Part shown: piece by piece, positions 1-11,620 of the stretch | Position numbering within the stretch: the stretch's first letter is position 1 | Layout: every line of letters begins with the position of its first letter | Assembly (NCBI GenBank): GCA_021018995.1 | Contig: CM037597.1 | Location: forward strand, 35,156,936 to 35,220,935 | DNA from: Chloranthus sessilifolius | Taxonomy: Eukaryota; Streptophyta; Magnoliopsida; Chloranthales; Chloranthaceae | Length of the DNA stretch: 64,000 bases | Direction of reading: 5' to 3' | Program-made: the position numbers and the translations under genes | Notes under the pieces: model-generated | Database searches by the model: none | What the model was told of the DNA's origin: nothing | What the model saw: only the letters and a program-made list of their open reading frames with translations

Positions 1-54
1 CAAATTTGGGTGTCTACAGAACAATGTGCTAAGCTAAAAATCTGTAGTTTTTGC

Positions 55-126
55 CTTGCGTATATAATATATACGCAAGACCAAAATTCAAAAATTTTAA
101 CCTTGCGTATATAATATATACGCTAG
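55..126. repeat. Two near-perfect 25-nt palindromes (CTTGCGTATATA arms)
   Basis: At 55-79 a 12-nt arm CTTGCGTATATA and its exact inverse flank one central base. A second copy at 102-126 differs only near its right tip. The same palindrome recurs as diverged pairs in the LTR-like segment at 8,524-8,548 and 8,634-8,658. Each can form a hairpin or bind a dimeric protein. They are specific to the Tat-1 ends. Confidence 0.75.
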
Positions 127-473
127 CCTATTCTGGCTTAGCAGCCCGAACTTAGGGCCTTTCTTCATAGTTCCCGAACCCCCCGCTTTAGTGGTTGTGA
201 TACCCCCGATAAATCCCACACCATTGACACCCAAAATGCCATCACTAGTCAAGAGAGGTCGCCCTCTTATTAACTCTTCTGAGGAATCGGGTCGTCGAAT
301 GGATTTCTGTGCCTTTATATAGATCAAAGGGTTCCCCTTTGATTCTTCCACAGTGCATCGAGATCTCGTCGTGGGAGGCATTAGGGGTGTGAACGCCACC
401 CTAAAAGGGAGTTCCAAGGCCCTGAAAAAGCACCGTAAAGATCCAAGAGAAGGAAGTTGCAGCAGTACACCCC

Positions 474-1241
474 ATGGAAAAAAATGAGCAGAGAGCATGC
501 ATTAGAAACACAGCGCAAAAGAACGCCGACTCACATCATCTAGGACTTGTTGATGACGTCTTCACCCACTTCCAAGCTCTAATGGGGGAGCTGAAAGATG
601 CTCGTGTCTTCTGTAAAATTTTCCCAAACGAGGTGGGACAGATGATTGGACAAGTGTTGGCTCCTAATGTCATCTCATTTTCAGACGCCGATCTCTCAGC
701 CAATGGAAGCAACCATTCCAGATCCCTCAATATCACAGTCGAAATCGGGAATTTTGTAATAGCGCTTGTATTAGTAGATAATAGTTCGGCATTAAATGTG
801 TGCCCACTGCAAACCGTGACCAAGATTGGGGTCGACCCGTCTATGTTCCGACTAGCCAGAACAAGCGCGAGAGGGTTTGATAATATGAGGAGAGAAGTGA
901 TAGGAGAAGTCGATCTTGAGCTCACCATTGGGCCAATGACCTTCTCCATCCCTTTCCAATTCATGCATATTAAATCCACCTTCAATCTATTGCTAGGGTG
1001 CCCATGGCTGCATGAAGTCAGGGCAATACCTTCGACTTTGCATAAAAAACTCAGGTTTATATCAGAGCAGAAGGTCATCACTATCATAGGCGAAGGGCGA
1101 GAAGAAAGAGAGAAAATGGCTAACATGATCGAGAACCTTAAGGTGTTAGATGTGCCACACACAGCTGAAGACACAGATCTCCATAGTTTTCAATATGATG
1201 TGTTAGTAGTGGCGCCTGAACCCCTTGGAAAGGTCACCTAG
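474..1241 (+). pseudogene. Tat-1 gag/protease linker and retropepsin-like domain
   Basis: An open stretch of 255 codons. The protease core lies at about residues 95-190: LVDNSSALNVCPL at the active-site position, where Tat proteases usually read D-N-G-S-S, followed by LLLGCPWLHE and PSTLHKKLRFI, a signature typical of Tat/Ogre proteases. The glycine of the active-site triplet is replaced by Ser, which by family knowledge should impair the aspartic protease. The upstream part is poorly conserved linker. The frame closes before the next recognisable domain at about 2,060, and 1,242-2,060 holds only frame-broken linker sequence. The family assignment is firm; function is lost. Confidence 0.7.
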
Positions 1242-2059
1242 AAGACTGGGGGAGGAATGATTGAGGCAGTAGCAATGCTTCAGAAGTGGGGCTACTAAAA
1301 AGTAAAAAGGTTAGGTCCTCGCAGACAAGGCAGGAGAGACCCCGTTAGAGCCAAGGGCGGACAACAAGTCAAATTCGGCTTAGGCTACAAGCCTACCTAA
1401 AAAGAGGTCCAGGAAGTCAAGAAAAGGTCTCGAACCATTGTCGTCACTAAATCCAAGGGGATAGACCTAGAAAATGAACCCTGATTGCGGCCTCACATTT
1501 GAAGCACATTTGTGAGCGCAGGGGTCATTAAAATTGACCAAAATGGGGCAACACAGTTGACCTCGCATAAACCGATGGCAATCCATGAAACCAACCCCAA
1601 AATCACTCCCTCCGATATTGAAAAAACCTAGCCTCCCTATCCCATTTTGAGGAGGAGGACCCCCTGCCTATACCATAGCTGGTCCTAAACCACCCCAAGC
1701 CTTAACGTTCAAGCACCAGGTCCCAAATGAGCCAATGGTAAATATGATAGAGGTTGACCCTTAAAAGTCATCTTAATCAGTTTCCTCCACAAAACCAGGT
1801 AAAGGTGTGGCACCTAGGGTAAGAAATTGGGCATCAATGCCCCTAACTCTGGAAGCATCAAATGGCCGTAAATACGGTACCAACTTTCCAAAAAAAATAA
1901 CCTATAAAAAGTGAGCTTAGCCCTTGGCAGGCAATACCATGTGTGCATAGAGACCCACCTTGCCAAGGGCCCATCTCCGAAGAAAAGGAAAATCATAAAA
2001 AAATAGAAAATCTAAAAAAATTCAAAAATATCATCTTTTAAAATTATCAAAAAAATAAA

Positions 2060-3720
2060 GAAAAGGATGCCTTAATTGAAGAACCTACCCGACGTGAAGT
2101 CGATCTCTTTCCTGTAGAAACACTAGGAGAGAAAGGAGTCACGAATCTAGATGGCGATGACTTAATCGGGGAGCTTCCCAATGAGCTCCTTGAACGGTAT
2201 GTCGATTTTGAGCATGGCCCTACCCCGAACGTTGAAGAGACTGAAGATGTCAATCTGGGCATCGATGAGATTCCTAGAATCACTAAGATCGAAACGTCGC
2301 TATCTCCCGAAGAATAAAAAAGCATGATTGATTTCCTTCAGTCATACCAAGACGTCTTCGCATGGTCATACGAGGACATGCCTGGTTTGGACACCGATTT
2401 GGTCGAGCATGAGCTGCCGTTGTATCCCGATGTCAAGCCTATCAAACAAAAATTAAGGCATCTCAGGACAAAATAGATGCTAAAAGTAAAAGATAAGGTC
2501 ATCAAGTAGTACAATGCTGGATTTCTTATGGTCTCTAAATACCCACAATGGTTGGCCAACATTGTGTCGGTACCGAAGAAAGATGGAAAGGTTCGCATGT
2601 GCATCGATTTCATAAATCTCAACAAGGCAAGCCCGAAAGACAACTTCCCTTTGCCACATATCAACTTCTTGGTCGAAAATACTGCTAGGCATGGAATGTT
2701 CTCATTCATAGATGGATTCTCCAATTACAACCAAATTAAAATGGCCAAGGTAGACAGAGAAAAGATAGCGTTCATTACTCCATGGGGAACTTTCTGCTAC
2801 CGAATCATGTCGTTTGGGTTGAAAAATGCAGGGGGAACATATCAGAGAGCGATGACCGTGTTGTTCCATGACATGATGCATTAAGAAATTGAGGTGTAAG
2901 TCAACGACATGATCGCCAAGTCACCAGAAAGGAGTGATCATCTAGTCAACCTCCAAAAGTTGTTCGAATGACTAAGGAAATATAGGCTACGTCTAAATCC
3001 TCAAAAATGCGCTTTCGGTGCCATGTCAAGAAAGCTACTTGGTTTCATTGTTAGCAGGAGAGGCATCGAAGTTGACCCAATCAAAGTGAAAGCTATTGTC
3101 GAAATGCCTCCACCATCTACTGAGAAAGAGGTCAGAGGTTTCTTGGGCAGAATACAGTACATCAGTCGATTCATTGTATAGCTCACTCCCATCTACACAC
3201 TGATTTTCAAGCTACTAAGAAAAGATTTGCCCATTAAATAGAATGATGATTGTCAAGCCGCATTTGATAAGATCAAAGGCTATCTTCTCAATCCCCTAGT
3301 CCTGGTACCCCCAGTACCCGAGAGGCCACTCCTAATGTACCTCTCAATGACAGAATTCTCGATGGGATGTGTCCTAGGGCAGCATGAGAAAATCAAAAGA
3401 AGAGAACAGGTCTTTACTACCTCAGTAAGAAATTTATGGATTACGAGACACACTATTCTCATCTGAAGAAAGTATACTTGACTCTCGTTCGGGCTACACA
3501 GAGGCTTCACCGTTACTTATTGTCTTAGATCGTCCTCCTCATGGCTCAAATGGATCCCTTAAAATACTTGTTTGAAAAACCAGCTCTCACTGATCAAAAT
3601 GTACGCTGACAGCTTCTCTTATCAAAGTTCGACATCACATATATCACGTAAAAGTCAATCAAGGGACAAGCACTCGCTGACCATCTTACCGAAAATCTTT
3701 TACCTGACTACTAACCTCTA
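2060..3720 (+). pseudogene. Tat-1 reverse transcriptase and RNase H
   Basis: Pre-RT linker reads DVFAWSYEDMPGLDTD at about 2,350-2,400. RT fingers and palm then read ANIVSVPKKDGKVRMCIDF and NKASPKDNFPLPHINFLV (2,528-2,690) and TPWGTFCYRIMSFGLKNAG (2,770-2,840), all typical of Tat elements. The catalytic Y-V-D-D box at about 2,895-2,905 has decayed to stop-V-N-D by two point changes (TAC to TAA, GAC to AAC). RNase H follows from about 3,190: FSMGCVLGQHE, a frame change, then KKVYLTLVRATQRLHRYLL and ALADHLTENLLPDY. Several stops and at least one frameshift interrupt it. It is the usual gypsy RT-RNase H pair, non-functional here. Confidence 0.85.
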
Positions 3721-3774
3721 AGAACTAAATTTTCTGATGAGGACACCTTGTTCATGACAGAGGATGATAATAAA

Positions 3775-4225
3775 AGAAAGAGAGGAGTCCTGGGTAATGC
3801 ACTTTGACTGGGCATCGAATGCCGAAGGTTAAGGAGTTGGCACTGGTCTAATCTCATCAAAAGGGTTTCACGTACCAATCTCCATCAACCTCAATTTCTA
3901 GTGTACCAATAATATGTCCGAGTATGAAGCATGCGTAGCTAGCCTACAAGCAGCTCTTGACTTGAATGTAACTCATCTAAGGGTGTTTGGCGACTCATAG
4001 ATGATCATATGCCAAACCAACAAAGACTGGAAGACGAAGGATGAGAAGTTAATCCCATACCATGAGCACCTCGAAGATCCGATAGCATGCTTCGATGATG
4101 TTACCTTCTCCTATATCCCGCAAGCAAGAAATCGATTCGCTAATGCACTTGCAACCTTGGCATCAATGGTCAAATTTCCATATGGTGTTGAAATGAAGCC
4201 AATCATGATTGGACAGAGAAACGAG
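3775..4225 (+). pseudogene. Tat-1 second (archaeal-type) RNase H domain
   Basis: Conceptual reading gives SWVMHFDWASNAEG, TNNMSEYEACVASLQAALDL, LRVFGDS, then PQARNRFANALATLASM. This is the RNase HI fold of the aRH type that Tat/Ogre elements carry in addition to the normal gypsy RNase H. Visible acidic residues are the D of HFDW, the E of EYEA and the D of GDS. The last one, normally A-D-A-L, is A-N-A-L here, so a metal-binding Asp is lost. In-frame stops follow NAEG, NLNF and GDS. The domain sits directly upstream of integrase, the expected order for this lineage. Confidence 0.75.
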
Positions 4226-5540
4226 CTAGCCTTTTGCCTTCAAATTAAGGGATCCACAAAGTTAGATGATGAGCTTCCATGGTTCTCAGACATTAAGAAC
4301 TTCCTCAAAATACGAACTTTCACAAAAGGAACATCCAAGGCAGACAGGCGGACCATCCAATGTTTAGTCACGAACTATGTCATCTGTGGTGAGTGCCTCT
4401 ACACACTATCATATAATAATATCGTACTTATATGCTTAATTGAAAGTAAGGCAGAGAACATCTTGAAAGAGATCCACAAAGGAGTATGCAGGCCCACGTC
4501 AATAGACATATGATCGCTAAAATGATCTTATAGCAAGGGTATTTCTGGACCACCATGGAAACTGATTGTTGCAAGCATGTTTAAAAGTGCTAAAAATGCC
4601 AAGAACACTCCAGCCATAGATCTCCACAGCATGACCACTCCATGGCCATTTGCCACATGGGATCTCGACGTCGTCGGAAAGGTCAATCCAAAAGCTTCAA
4701 ATAGACACTAGTTCATCTTGGTATTTTCGAGTACTTTACCAAATGGGTAGAGGCAGTATCCTACACAAACATCACGACCATTCACGTCAAGAAGTTCATG
4801 AAGAACAACATCATTTGTCGGTTCGGCATGTCGAAGAATATCATCACGGACAACGGCACCAATTTTGCGAACAAGCGCATCAAAGTCTTATACGAGCAGT
4901 ATAAAATCAAATATCATCGCTCATCATCATATCGATCGTAAACCAATGGGGCCGTCAAAGTTGCCAATAAAATAGTGGTCTGAATCCTTGAGAAAATGGT
5001 CGTCACATACCGAGATTAGAGTGATATGTTACCTTTCGCACTATGGGCCTACCGAACTTCAATCTGTACCACTACAGGAGCAACACCATTCTCCCTTGTA
5101 TATGAAACTGTGGTCATGCTACTTGTTGAAGTTGAAGTGCCTTCACTCTGTATCCTCATTGACTCCAATCTACCAGAAGCGGAAAGGGAGAGATCTCATT
5201 TTGAAAGGCTAAGTCAGATCGATATATGAAAAGAGGCTCCTAGCCTTGTGTCACACTCAGGCCTATCAGAGGAGGATCGCACGTGCTTACACAAGCGTGT
5301 TCACATTCGATATTTAAAAGTCGGTGACACAGTACTCAAGAAAATATTTTCATCTCTCCACACCAATCCAAGAGGAAAATTCAAGCCCAACTGGGAAGGG
5401 CCCTATGTCATTTAAGAAGTACTCCTTGGATACGCGCTTCACTGCGCCACCATGGATGGAGAATATTTTCCTGAGCCGATCAACGCTGGATACGTACGTC
5501 GATTCTACTCTTAGTCTCCCACGACAAGGTAAGTATTGAT
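4226..5540 (+). pseudogene. Tat-1 integrase
   Basis: Pieces in several frames: a zinc-binding remnant near 4,530-4,620, WDLDVVG near 4,660 (first catalytic Asp, now out of frame with its neighbours), YFTKWVEAVSYTNITTIH, IICRFGMSKNIITDNGTNF (second Asp, about 4,815-4,868), then NGAVKVANK at about 4,945-4,972, where the third catalytic residue Glu is replaced by Lys. The C-terminal part reads PFALWAYRTSICTTTGATPFSLVYE (5,029-5,106) and, near the end, KFKPNWEGPYVI and DGEYFPEPINAGYVRRFYS (5,380-5,515). This is the standard Tat integrase with its GPY-like tail. It has multiple stops and frameshifts. Confidence 0.8.
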
Positions 5541-8100
5541 AAGATGGATACGTGACTGCTTAAGGATCCCTTAAAAGAGGTCATCATTTAAAAACCAAGT
5601 AGCCCAAAAGTGTCCCTGAATGCTTATACCCTTTGCTACCCCATTCGAGCCAATGGCCTTTCCTTCATTAACCCCTCCCCAGAACAAAGAAGAAAAATGT
5701 ATATACCAAACAAAAAAAAGAGAAAAAGAGTTACCATCAAAATCTAAAAAAATCTTAAAAGCAAAATCTCAAAAAGAGGATGTCTGAAAAAAGTAAAAAG
5801 AATAAAAAATCATGGGGCATGTACAGTAAAAATCATGGGACATGTACGATAAAAATATCCCAAGAAAGAAGGGTATTACGGCAGCTGAAACCCAATCAAG
5901 AAAAACCTTTAAACCCAGGAATTCCTTTAAAATTCCTAACCTATCCATTTCAACCCATGGCCACGATTCATCCCGAGAGAAAGCCCTCTCTAAGGTCTAC
6001 AAGCAGTCACGTTAGCCGTTAAGTTACTACGAGCCAAGTTGGGAGACAACACAGAACTCCATCCAGCCGGCTATGACAAAATCGACATCCATGTCGTGGC
6101 CTTTGATTTTGAAATGAAAAGAAAATATATATATATACAAGCACAATGCAAAATGGACATAGTGAAAACCCGAAAGGACACTACGGGTAAAAAGAAAAAG
6201 CTTGTGTGGACCAGGTGAAAATCTGAAAAGGTGCCTGGGGTAAATATGTAAAAACCCATAGACGTAGTGAAAACCCGAAATGGTGTTACGGGTAAATAAG
6301 AGGGCGATAACGGGCATGGCGAAAACCCATATTGGGCGCTGTAAATAAAAACGTTAAAAGAAAAAGAGAAAAAAAGAAAATCAATTGTTCCCTTAGTCAA
6401 GTGCAAATTATCTGGTCACCGACTGGGCCACTCATGTTTGCTCAAATTGGGTCCTGATCAAGTAGATTTTAGACCACACCGTCAAAGCATGACCTGAGGT
6501 AAGGATAAAAGGGATAATTTGATCCAAAGGGATGGACAGTCCGACCTTGGTAAAAATTATGAACCTCAGTCAAGTCCAACCGCATGAACGGGTTCGACTA
6601 TGCTCAAAATGTGACCTGTTACTTCGTCTCGCTGTTAAGGCATCAAAAAAAAAGAAAAGAAGAAAAGAAAAAAAGAAAAAAAAAATCATCAGGAAAAATT
6701 CAAAAAATATAATATATATATATATATACATATCTCTACTCCTTTTTATGTCCATGTACATATTTACAGCGTCATACTTCCATCTCAAAATAAAGAAAAA
6801 GAACAAAAAAATCTAAAAATAAAAATCTAAAAAATATATAAATCTTGAAAAATGAAAAGTGTAGGTAAAAATTTGCTTCTCCTTTTGTTATTTAGGATGC
6901 ATATATGTTACCTATATAAAAAAAAGGGGACTAACGTTTTCTTGAGAATGTGCAGGAACATCAAATGGTCCAAAGCCTCGAAGCAAGCGACCTCTCAGCG
7001 ATGGATAGATCAGATGAAGCATCTCACCACCGACGTCCGGTCTATTCAAAAAAGAGAAAAAAAAAAAAAAAGAGAACAAGAAAATCATTTTGAAAAAGAA
7101 AAAAAGATAGCTGTATTTTCATGGTACTTTTTGTCACGCACTGCTATGCACATGCGTGCTTAAATGCAGTAAAATGTCAATATTTTTCTGGCAACGCAGC
7201 TGTGCTAAATTAATGTCCTAAAATCTAAGGTTCGCCTTAGATCTTTGGATCCTACTTTAAAGTAGGACCAAAAGTGTCAATCTCGGTCAAACCATCAATG
7301 TTTCGATCGATTTGATTCCACCGCTAAATGAAATTACATATTGAACAACTATGTTCATGCATGGATGCAAAAGATATCTTTTCCCTTGATTATTCTCGGG
7401 TGCAAGCTTAAAACCTGCACGGTATCCCTGTAAAGTGTACGTCATGCGTCTGAGTATCCGTTGGATGGTCGGTGTTCTTGTAAATGGTACCTGGACGGGA
7501 TCTGGGATGGGACTTCCATTCGCCTTTGTTATTTATTACCCCTAATGGGTCCATATTTCTGCATAGTTAATCTATTTGTAAGATCACTATCAAAAGTGGC
7601 ACACACTCCCAAAAGCGTTGCGACATCAATTTTCGCTCCGCTCGGGTAGTTGTGCTAAAGTAACTTCGAGGTCAATAAGTTCGCTCAAAGATCTCGAACC
7701 CTACCTCATGTAGGGGTACCGTGACCAATCAAAATGGGGCAATCAATGCCTCATAAGATTAGGCACAAACTGTTGGATTTTTGTGTCATTAGTTTACGCC
7801 AGCCTTTAAATATGGGTCAATCACCCTCCCGCTTGTGGGTCTGTCTTATTCAGAATTAAACTTGAACATCAAACATCATCAATCATTTCACCATCTCGGT
7901 TATGCCTAGTAATGTCGCTAAGCACTTGAGGACCGATAATCTCGAGGAACAGATGTTTTCCCAAGTGTTGGGCTTCCACTAATCTCCATCTCGAGTGACA
8001 AATGTTTTCCCAAGTTTTGGGCTTACGTCACTCTCCATTTTTTTACCTTTTTTTATGTTTGAGGTTTGTTTTGAATACAGCGGACCTAATGGCATTTGCC
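5541..8100 (+). other. Tat-1 noncoding 3' region with A-rich and TA-rich tracts
   Basis: There is no recognisable coding sequence between the integrase end and the LTR-like segment. A/G-rich tracts occur at about 5,700-5,830, 6,645-6,700 and 7,050-7,110, with a TA tract at 6,712-6,728. The lysine-rich reading frames here are by-products of poly-A and are not genes. Long noncoding 3' regions are usual in Tat elements. A polypurine tract and LTR start must lie somewhere here, but I could not fix them. Confidence 0.5.
6160..6345 (+). repeat. Degenerate short repeats with GTGAAAACCCG core
   Basis: About four imperfect units of roughly 30-50 bp, each starting near G(T/C)GAAAA(C/T)C(C/T)G and containing a GGGTAAA(T/A)A-like end (visible near 6,170, 6,218, 6,270 and 6,318). 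They lie in the 3' noncoding part of Tat-1. The core and spacing are visible in the sequence. My memory is that Tat-lineage elements often carry such repeats after pol. Confidence 0.6.
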
Positions 8101-9660
8101 TTAGGCCTCTTCGGATGTCTCTTTTTATGGCATGAGATCATTAGTGATCAGATACCAAAGATGGGAATACCTAAATTTGGCCCAAGGCCCGATCGACACA
8201 TATTTTGAGAAAGGCATACACCCGAGCTTCTGAAAGCACCTCCCGAACCCTTAGATCTTAACCCCAAACCTTTAGAACATTTCCCAGGCCCTTAGGAATC
8301 AACCCTAATCCATAAAACCCTTCCCGGACCCATTTCAAACCCTCCTGAGCAGCGGATGGAAAGAGAAGTACCAAAATTTACACAGACCTCTGTTGCGGCT
8401 GAGTCTTATACCATTGTAAGTAGAGGTTCTCAGCTTTCCAACGAGCTAAGAATTGCCTAAATCCAAGTTTTATATCAAAAGTTATGGCATTTTGAAAATT
8501 ACGGAAAGATGCAGGAATTTACACTTTCATATATATTATATACGTAAGGCAAAATTAACTTTTTTTGGCTTCAGAACTACTTCAGAACTGGCTCTGAACT
8601 TCCCTATTTTCTCATAAAATGTTGTTCCTAAGTCTAGCGTATATATTATATGCGCAAGGCTTGTGAACAGTATTTTTTGAGAAAATGACCGAATTTCAAC
8701 TTTGGGGTTTGACTTTTTGACCACCCCAAAGTTTGGGGTGGGTTTCTTTAGGACTGTTGCACCCCTACTAGTTCTCTTTATAACCCTTTTTCCATTTAGA
8801 GCCCCATCCTATCATCTACCATTAAACCGAAGTTCCCACCTATCCAAACCCTTAAAAAACCCAAAAACCTTAGATTGGGGATTACGTAATTGCTAAACTC
8901 ATTAGCTCTTAAGTATCCCCGTAACCACCTCTCCATCTATAAATAGAGAGCCACCCCCCCTTGATTAGGACCTTGAAAAAATTTCTAAAAGAGAGAAAGC
9001 TTTAGAGATTTGCTCCTCCCATTTCTAGCATTTATCCTCCAAAATTTCAGAACCTAGGTTCACCCTTCACACCTTGTTTTCCATCATCAATACCCAAGCC
9101 TTTGCAAGAACTAAGCCTTAGCCTACCTCTCCTACCTTCTAGCCCTCAAGCCTTAGAAGCCAAGACTCATTCCTCAAACCCGTTTGCTATCGGATGTGCA
9201 TCCACGCAAAGGTCCACAACGATACTACAAGGGCCTGAGAGCTCCTGCTCTCCCCTCTATTCCTCTACCTTCTTTTTTTTTTCCTTCTATCCTAGAATTT
9301 AAGCCGTTACACCGCCGAAATTCTGGTGATTACGGGGGGCTCAAAGAGAATCATAGTGTCTTTGGGCAAGGAGGAGTGTCGTTCATTTTATTTCCTTTTT
9401 TATATACTTTGGTCATAAGTAGAGACCACTTACGAGCGTGATCGGGTGCCCAACACCTTCCCAATTGATAACCGAAGCCCCTACCCAAGAGCCTTTGGCA
9501 AAGACCGATAAATCGGAGTCATATTTGATCACCTTGGTGCTCATGCATCGATTTTGAGGTATCTCGAGTCATCAAAAGCTCTGGGTGGCGACTCCACCAT
9601 TTTTTTAAGAGAGTGCATCGTTGCAACGGACTCGCGAGAGCCCATGGTTGCACAGTCTAG
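8100..9660 (+). repeat. Probable Tat-1 3' LTR (boundaries uncertain)
   Basis: This GC-richer segment follows the noncoding 3' region. It has promoter-like text (a TATA-like CTATAAATAGAGAG at 8,937-8,950) and a C/T-rich leader-like stretch at 9,050-9,280. It ends near CTGGGTGGCGACTCCACC (9,581-9,598) and GGTTGCACAG, strings I associate with LTR ends and the Arg-tRNA primer site of the Tat lineage. No second LTR copy is in the window, so the limits are not proven. Confidence 0.45.
8524..8658. repeat. Second pair of the 25-nt palindromes in the Tat-1 LTR-like segment
   Basis: Copies at 8,524-8,548 and 8,634-8,658 share the core TATATATTATAT with CTTGCG/CTAGCG-like tips. They are diverged versions of the palindromes at 55-126. 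The pair spacing is about 110 bp here and 47 bp there. Confidence 0.65.
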
Positions 9661-10679
9661 CAAGTTCGAGATCCAAATTATATGTTCTGCTAACTTATTC
9701 CTTTTATAGAGAGTTTGAAGAGACACTTCTAGAGAGAGAAAAATAGTGATAGAGGAAGCATGAATGCGACAATAAATAAGTCGGACCGGATCACTCAAGA
9801 GAGAGGTCGGAAATAGATATGGGCAACGATAGCGTTGTCCGTCGAGGATATTTTTAAGGTAACTGAATATACTATAACAGATAAAATAATATAATAATAT
9901 TATTAGATAAAATATACATGAGAGATGAAGAAAGAGATATAAAAGGTAGTCGAGTCATTTGCAAGTCCGGCCGAACGGAGGCTAGGTGATATCATTCATA
10001 TGAGAATAATAATAATATTATAGTATTATATAGTAGTAAGAATAATATGGATAATAATAGCTAAAATAATCTAAAATATAGTCTTACTGATAATAATTAA
10101 TTATAATTCGAATAAGGAAAATATAATATTAATAATAACTTTTTAAACAAGTATTATAAGCTACTAAGAAATATTATTTATGATAAATAAATTAATTGAT
10201 TATAATAATTTACTATATAAGTAATAGAAAAACAAAATACTAATCAAACATTGTTTATGAATAATATATATATATATATTGATAATAATAATAATATTAA
10301 TTATAATAACCTTGAAGAAATAATAATAGGGATAACAACAATAATTATACATAGAGGGCAACAATCTCAGCAACTTAATACTATTGTAGGATTGTAAAAA
10401 GAGAGTTAGACAGCTTCTCTAGAGATTGGTGCCACATGAATTAGAGAGAGACGAACACAGAGCCTGTAAATGAGAGAGCGAGAGAGAGAGTGTTACCCAA
10501 AATAGAGAGAGGTAGAGAAAGAAGTGAGAAAATGGGTGCTCCACGTAGGGTGTTTTTGAATGGAGATTAGAGTCCACTTAGGACTCTAACCAAGTAGGAA
10601 GTGAGAGTGATCTAGCCAAAGTAGTAAAAGTGAGAAAGAGAGACAGAGAGCAATGTTTCCTTTTTAGTGAGATTGTAGA
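9661..10679. other. AT-rich, GA-rich DNA outside the hAT insertion
   Basis: From 9,860 to 10,340 the sequence is almost pure AT with many ATAATA runs and a TA tract near 10,264-10,280. From 10,440 to 10,670 it is rich in GAGAGA. I find no gene or element end here. The same style of sequence continues after the hAT at 46,082, consistent with one original locus. Confidence 0.5.
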
Positions 10680-11082
10680 GAGGGCTGTCAACGGGGCTAG
10701 CTTCGGCTCGGGCCTGGCCCGAGCCATTCGGATCAGGTTTGGACCCAAACTTATAAGTCTTTTCATAAACGGGTCGGGCCGGGGTAAGCCCGAATATAAA
10801 CGGTTTCGAGTTTGGGCTTTGATGTGTAAAATAAACAGGCCGTTATATTTGTTAAAATTATTGGGCCAGTAAGTCTAGCCTGAACCCGACCCGTTATAGT
10901 TACAATTTTAGCCCCCTTATTACCATTCAACGGATTAATAAGGGGGTAAATTCATAATTTTCCCTATCTCTTTACTACCGTATATAAGAGAAACCTAGGG
11001 TTTTTTCTCTATTTTCATTTCATTAGCGATTTCTTATCGTCAGCCCTCCGAAACAGTGCCTCTAGGGGTCCACTATTCCTGG

Positions 11083-11083
11083 C

Positions 11084-11123
<40 letters not shown>
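11083..11123. repeat. (CT)n microsatellite in hAT-1
   Basis: An uninterrupted TC run of about 40 bp on the + strand, 80 bp left of the CACTA-A insertion. The right half of hAT-1 (45,521-45,800) is also CT-rich. Confidence 0.9.
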
Positions 11124-11125
<2 letters not shown>

Positions 11126-11203
11126 GTCCCAGAATCGTCATAGCCGTGGCGGTGGCGCAACTCCCAAGTAATCATTCCAAGCGCCTGCACAGGCGCAACC
11201 CTC

Positions 11204-11620
11204 CACTATGTGAAAATCGATAAAAACAACGGCCCAAAACCGTTGTAAATGTCATAAGAAACAGTTATGAGCCGTTGTAACAGCCGTTGTTTATAGAGCA
11301 GTAGTTTTCATAAACCACGGCCTAATACCGTGGTTTATTTACCAGATAAACAACGAACCATGTCTGTTGTAAAATAACAACAATTTGTAGCCGTTGTTTT
11401 AATGAAAAAAGGGTTGTTATTTTTCTTTATAAACCACGGTTATGTATCGTTGTGTTTGGTCGTTGGAAAATAATAATGGTGTTTAGTCGTTGTTCTTAAC
11501 GGAAAAAGGTTGTTATTTTTTATTCCGAAATCACAGTAGTATATGAAACCAATGACAATGAACCGTTGTTATTTTATTCCAAAAAAAATGGTTATGGAAT
11601 GTTGTTTTATTTTTATTTTT
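11204..11620. repeat. CACTA-A left subterminal repeats
   Basis: Many inverted and direct copies of ACAACGG / CCGTTGT and ACCACGG / CCGTGGT occur, for example the hairpin ACAACGGCCCAAAACCGTTGT near 11,224-11,244 and a second with AAACCACGG / CCGTGGTTT near 11,313-11,338. Dense short subterminal motifs are the binding sites of TNPA-like proteins in En/Spm elements. Confidence 0.7.

Larger units (their letters stand above)
1..9660 (+). mobile_element. Tat-1: decayed Tat/Ogre-lineage Ty3/gypsy LTR retrotransposon, 5' part outside window
   Basis: Broken polyprotein pieces run in one direction in the order protease, RT, RNase H, second (archaeal-type) RNase H, integrase. The extra RNase H before integrase is diagnostic of the Tat/Ogre lineage of plant Ty3/gypsy. 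A long noncoding 3' region with short GTGAAAACCCG-type repeats and an LTR-like segment follow. No matching 5' LTR or complete gag is present, so the element starts left of the window. The right boundary (about 9,660) is uncertain: the LTR-like text ends near GGTGGCGACTCC at 9,585-9,596 and a GTTGCACAG string, which resemble the LTR end and Arg-tRNA primer site of this lineage. Every domain carries stops or frameshifts, so this is an old, dead copy. Confidence 0.8.

Noticed and set aside
474-1174. Antisense frame of 212 codons (536-1,174) opposite the Tat-1 protease
   Set aside because: It mirrors the coding strand and shows no domain of its own.
6532-6816. Lysine-rich frame on + and phenylalanine-rich frame on -
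   Set aside because: Both come from poly-A/AT-rich tracts in the Tat-1 3' noncoding region.
10681-10740. Possibility that the CGGGCC-rich ends at 10,681 and 46,080 are two independent repeats
   Set aside because: The exact inverted 15-mers and the identical 8-bp flanks ATTGTAGA make one interrupted hAT element the simpler reading.
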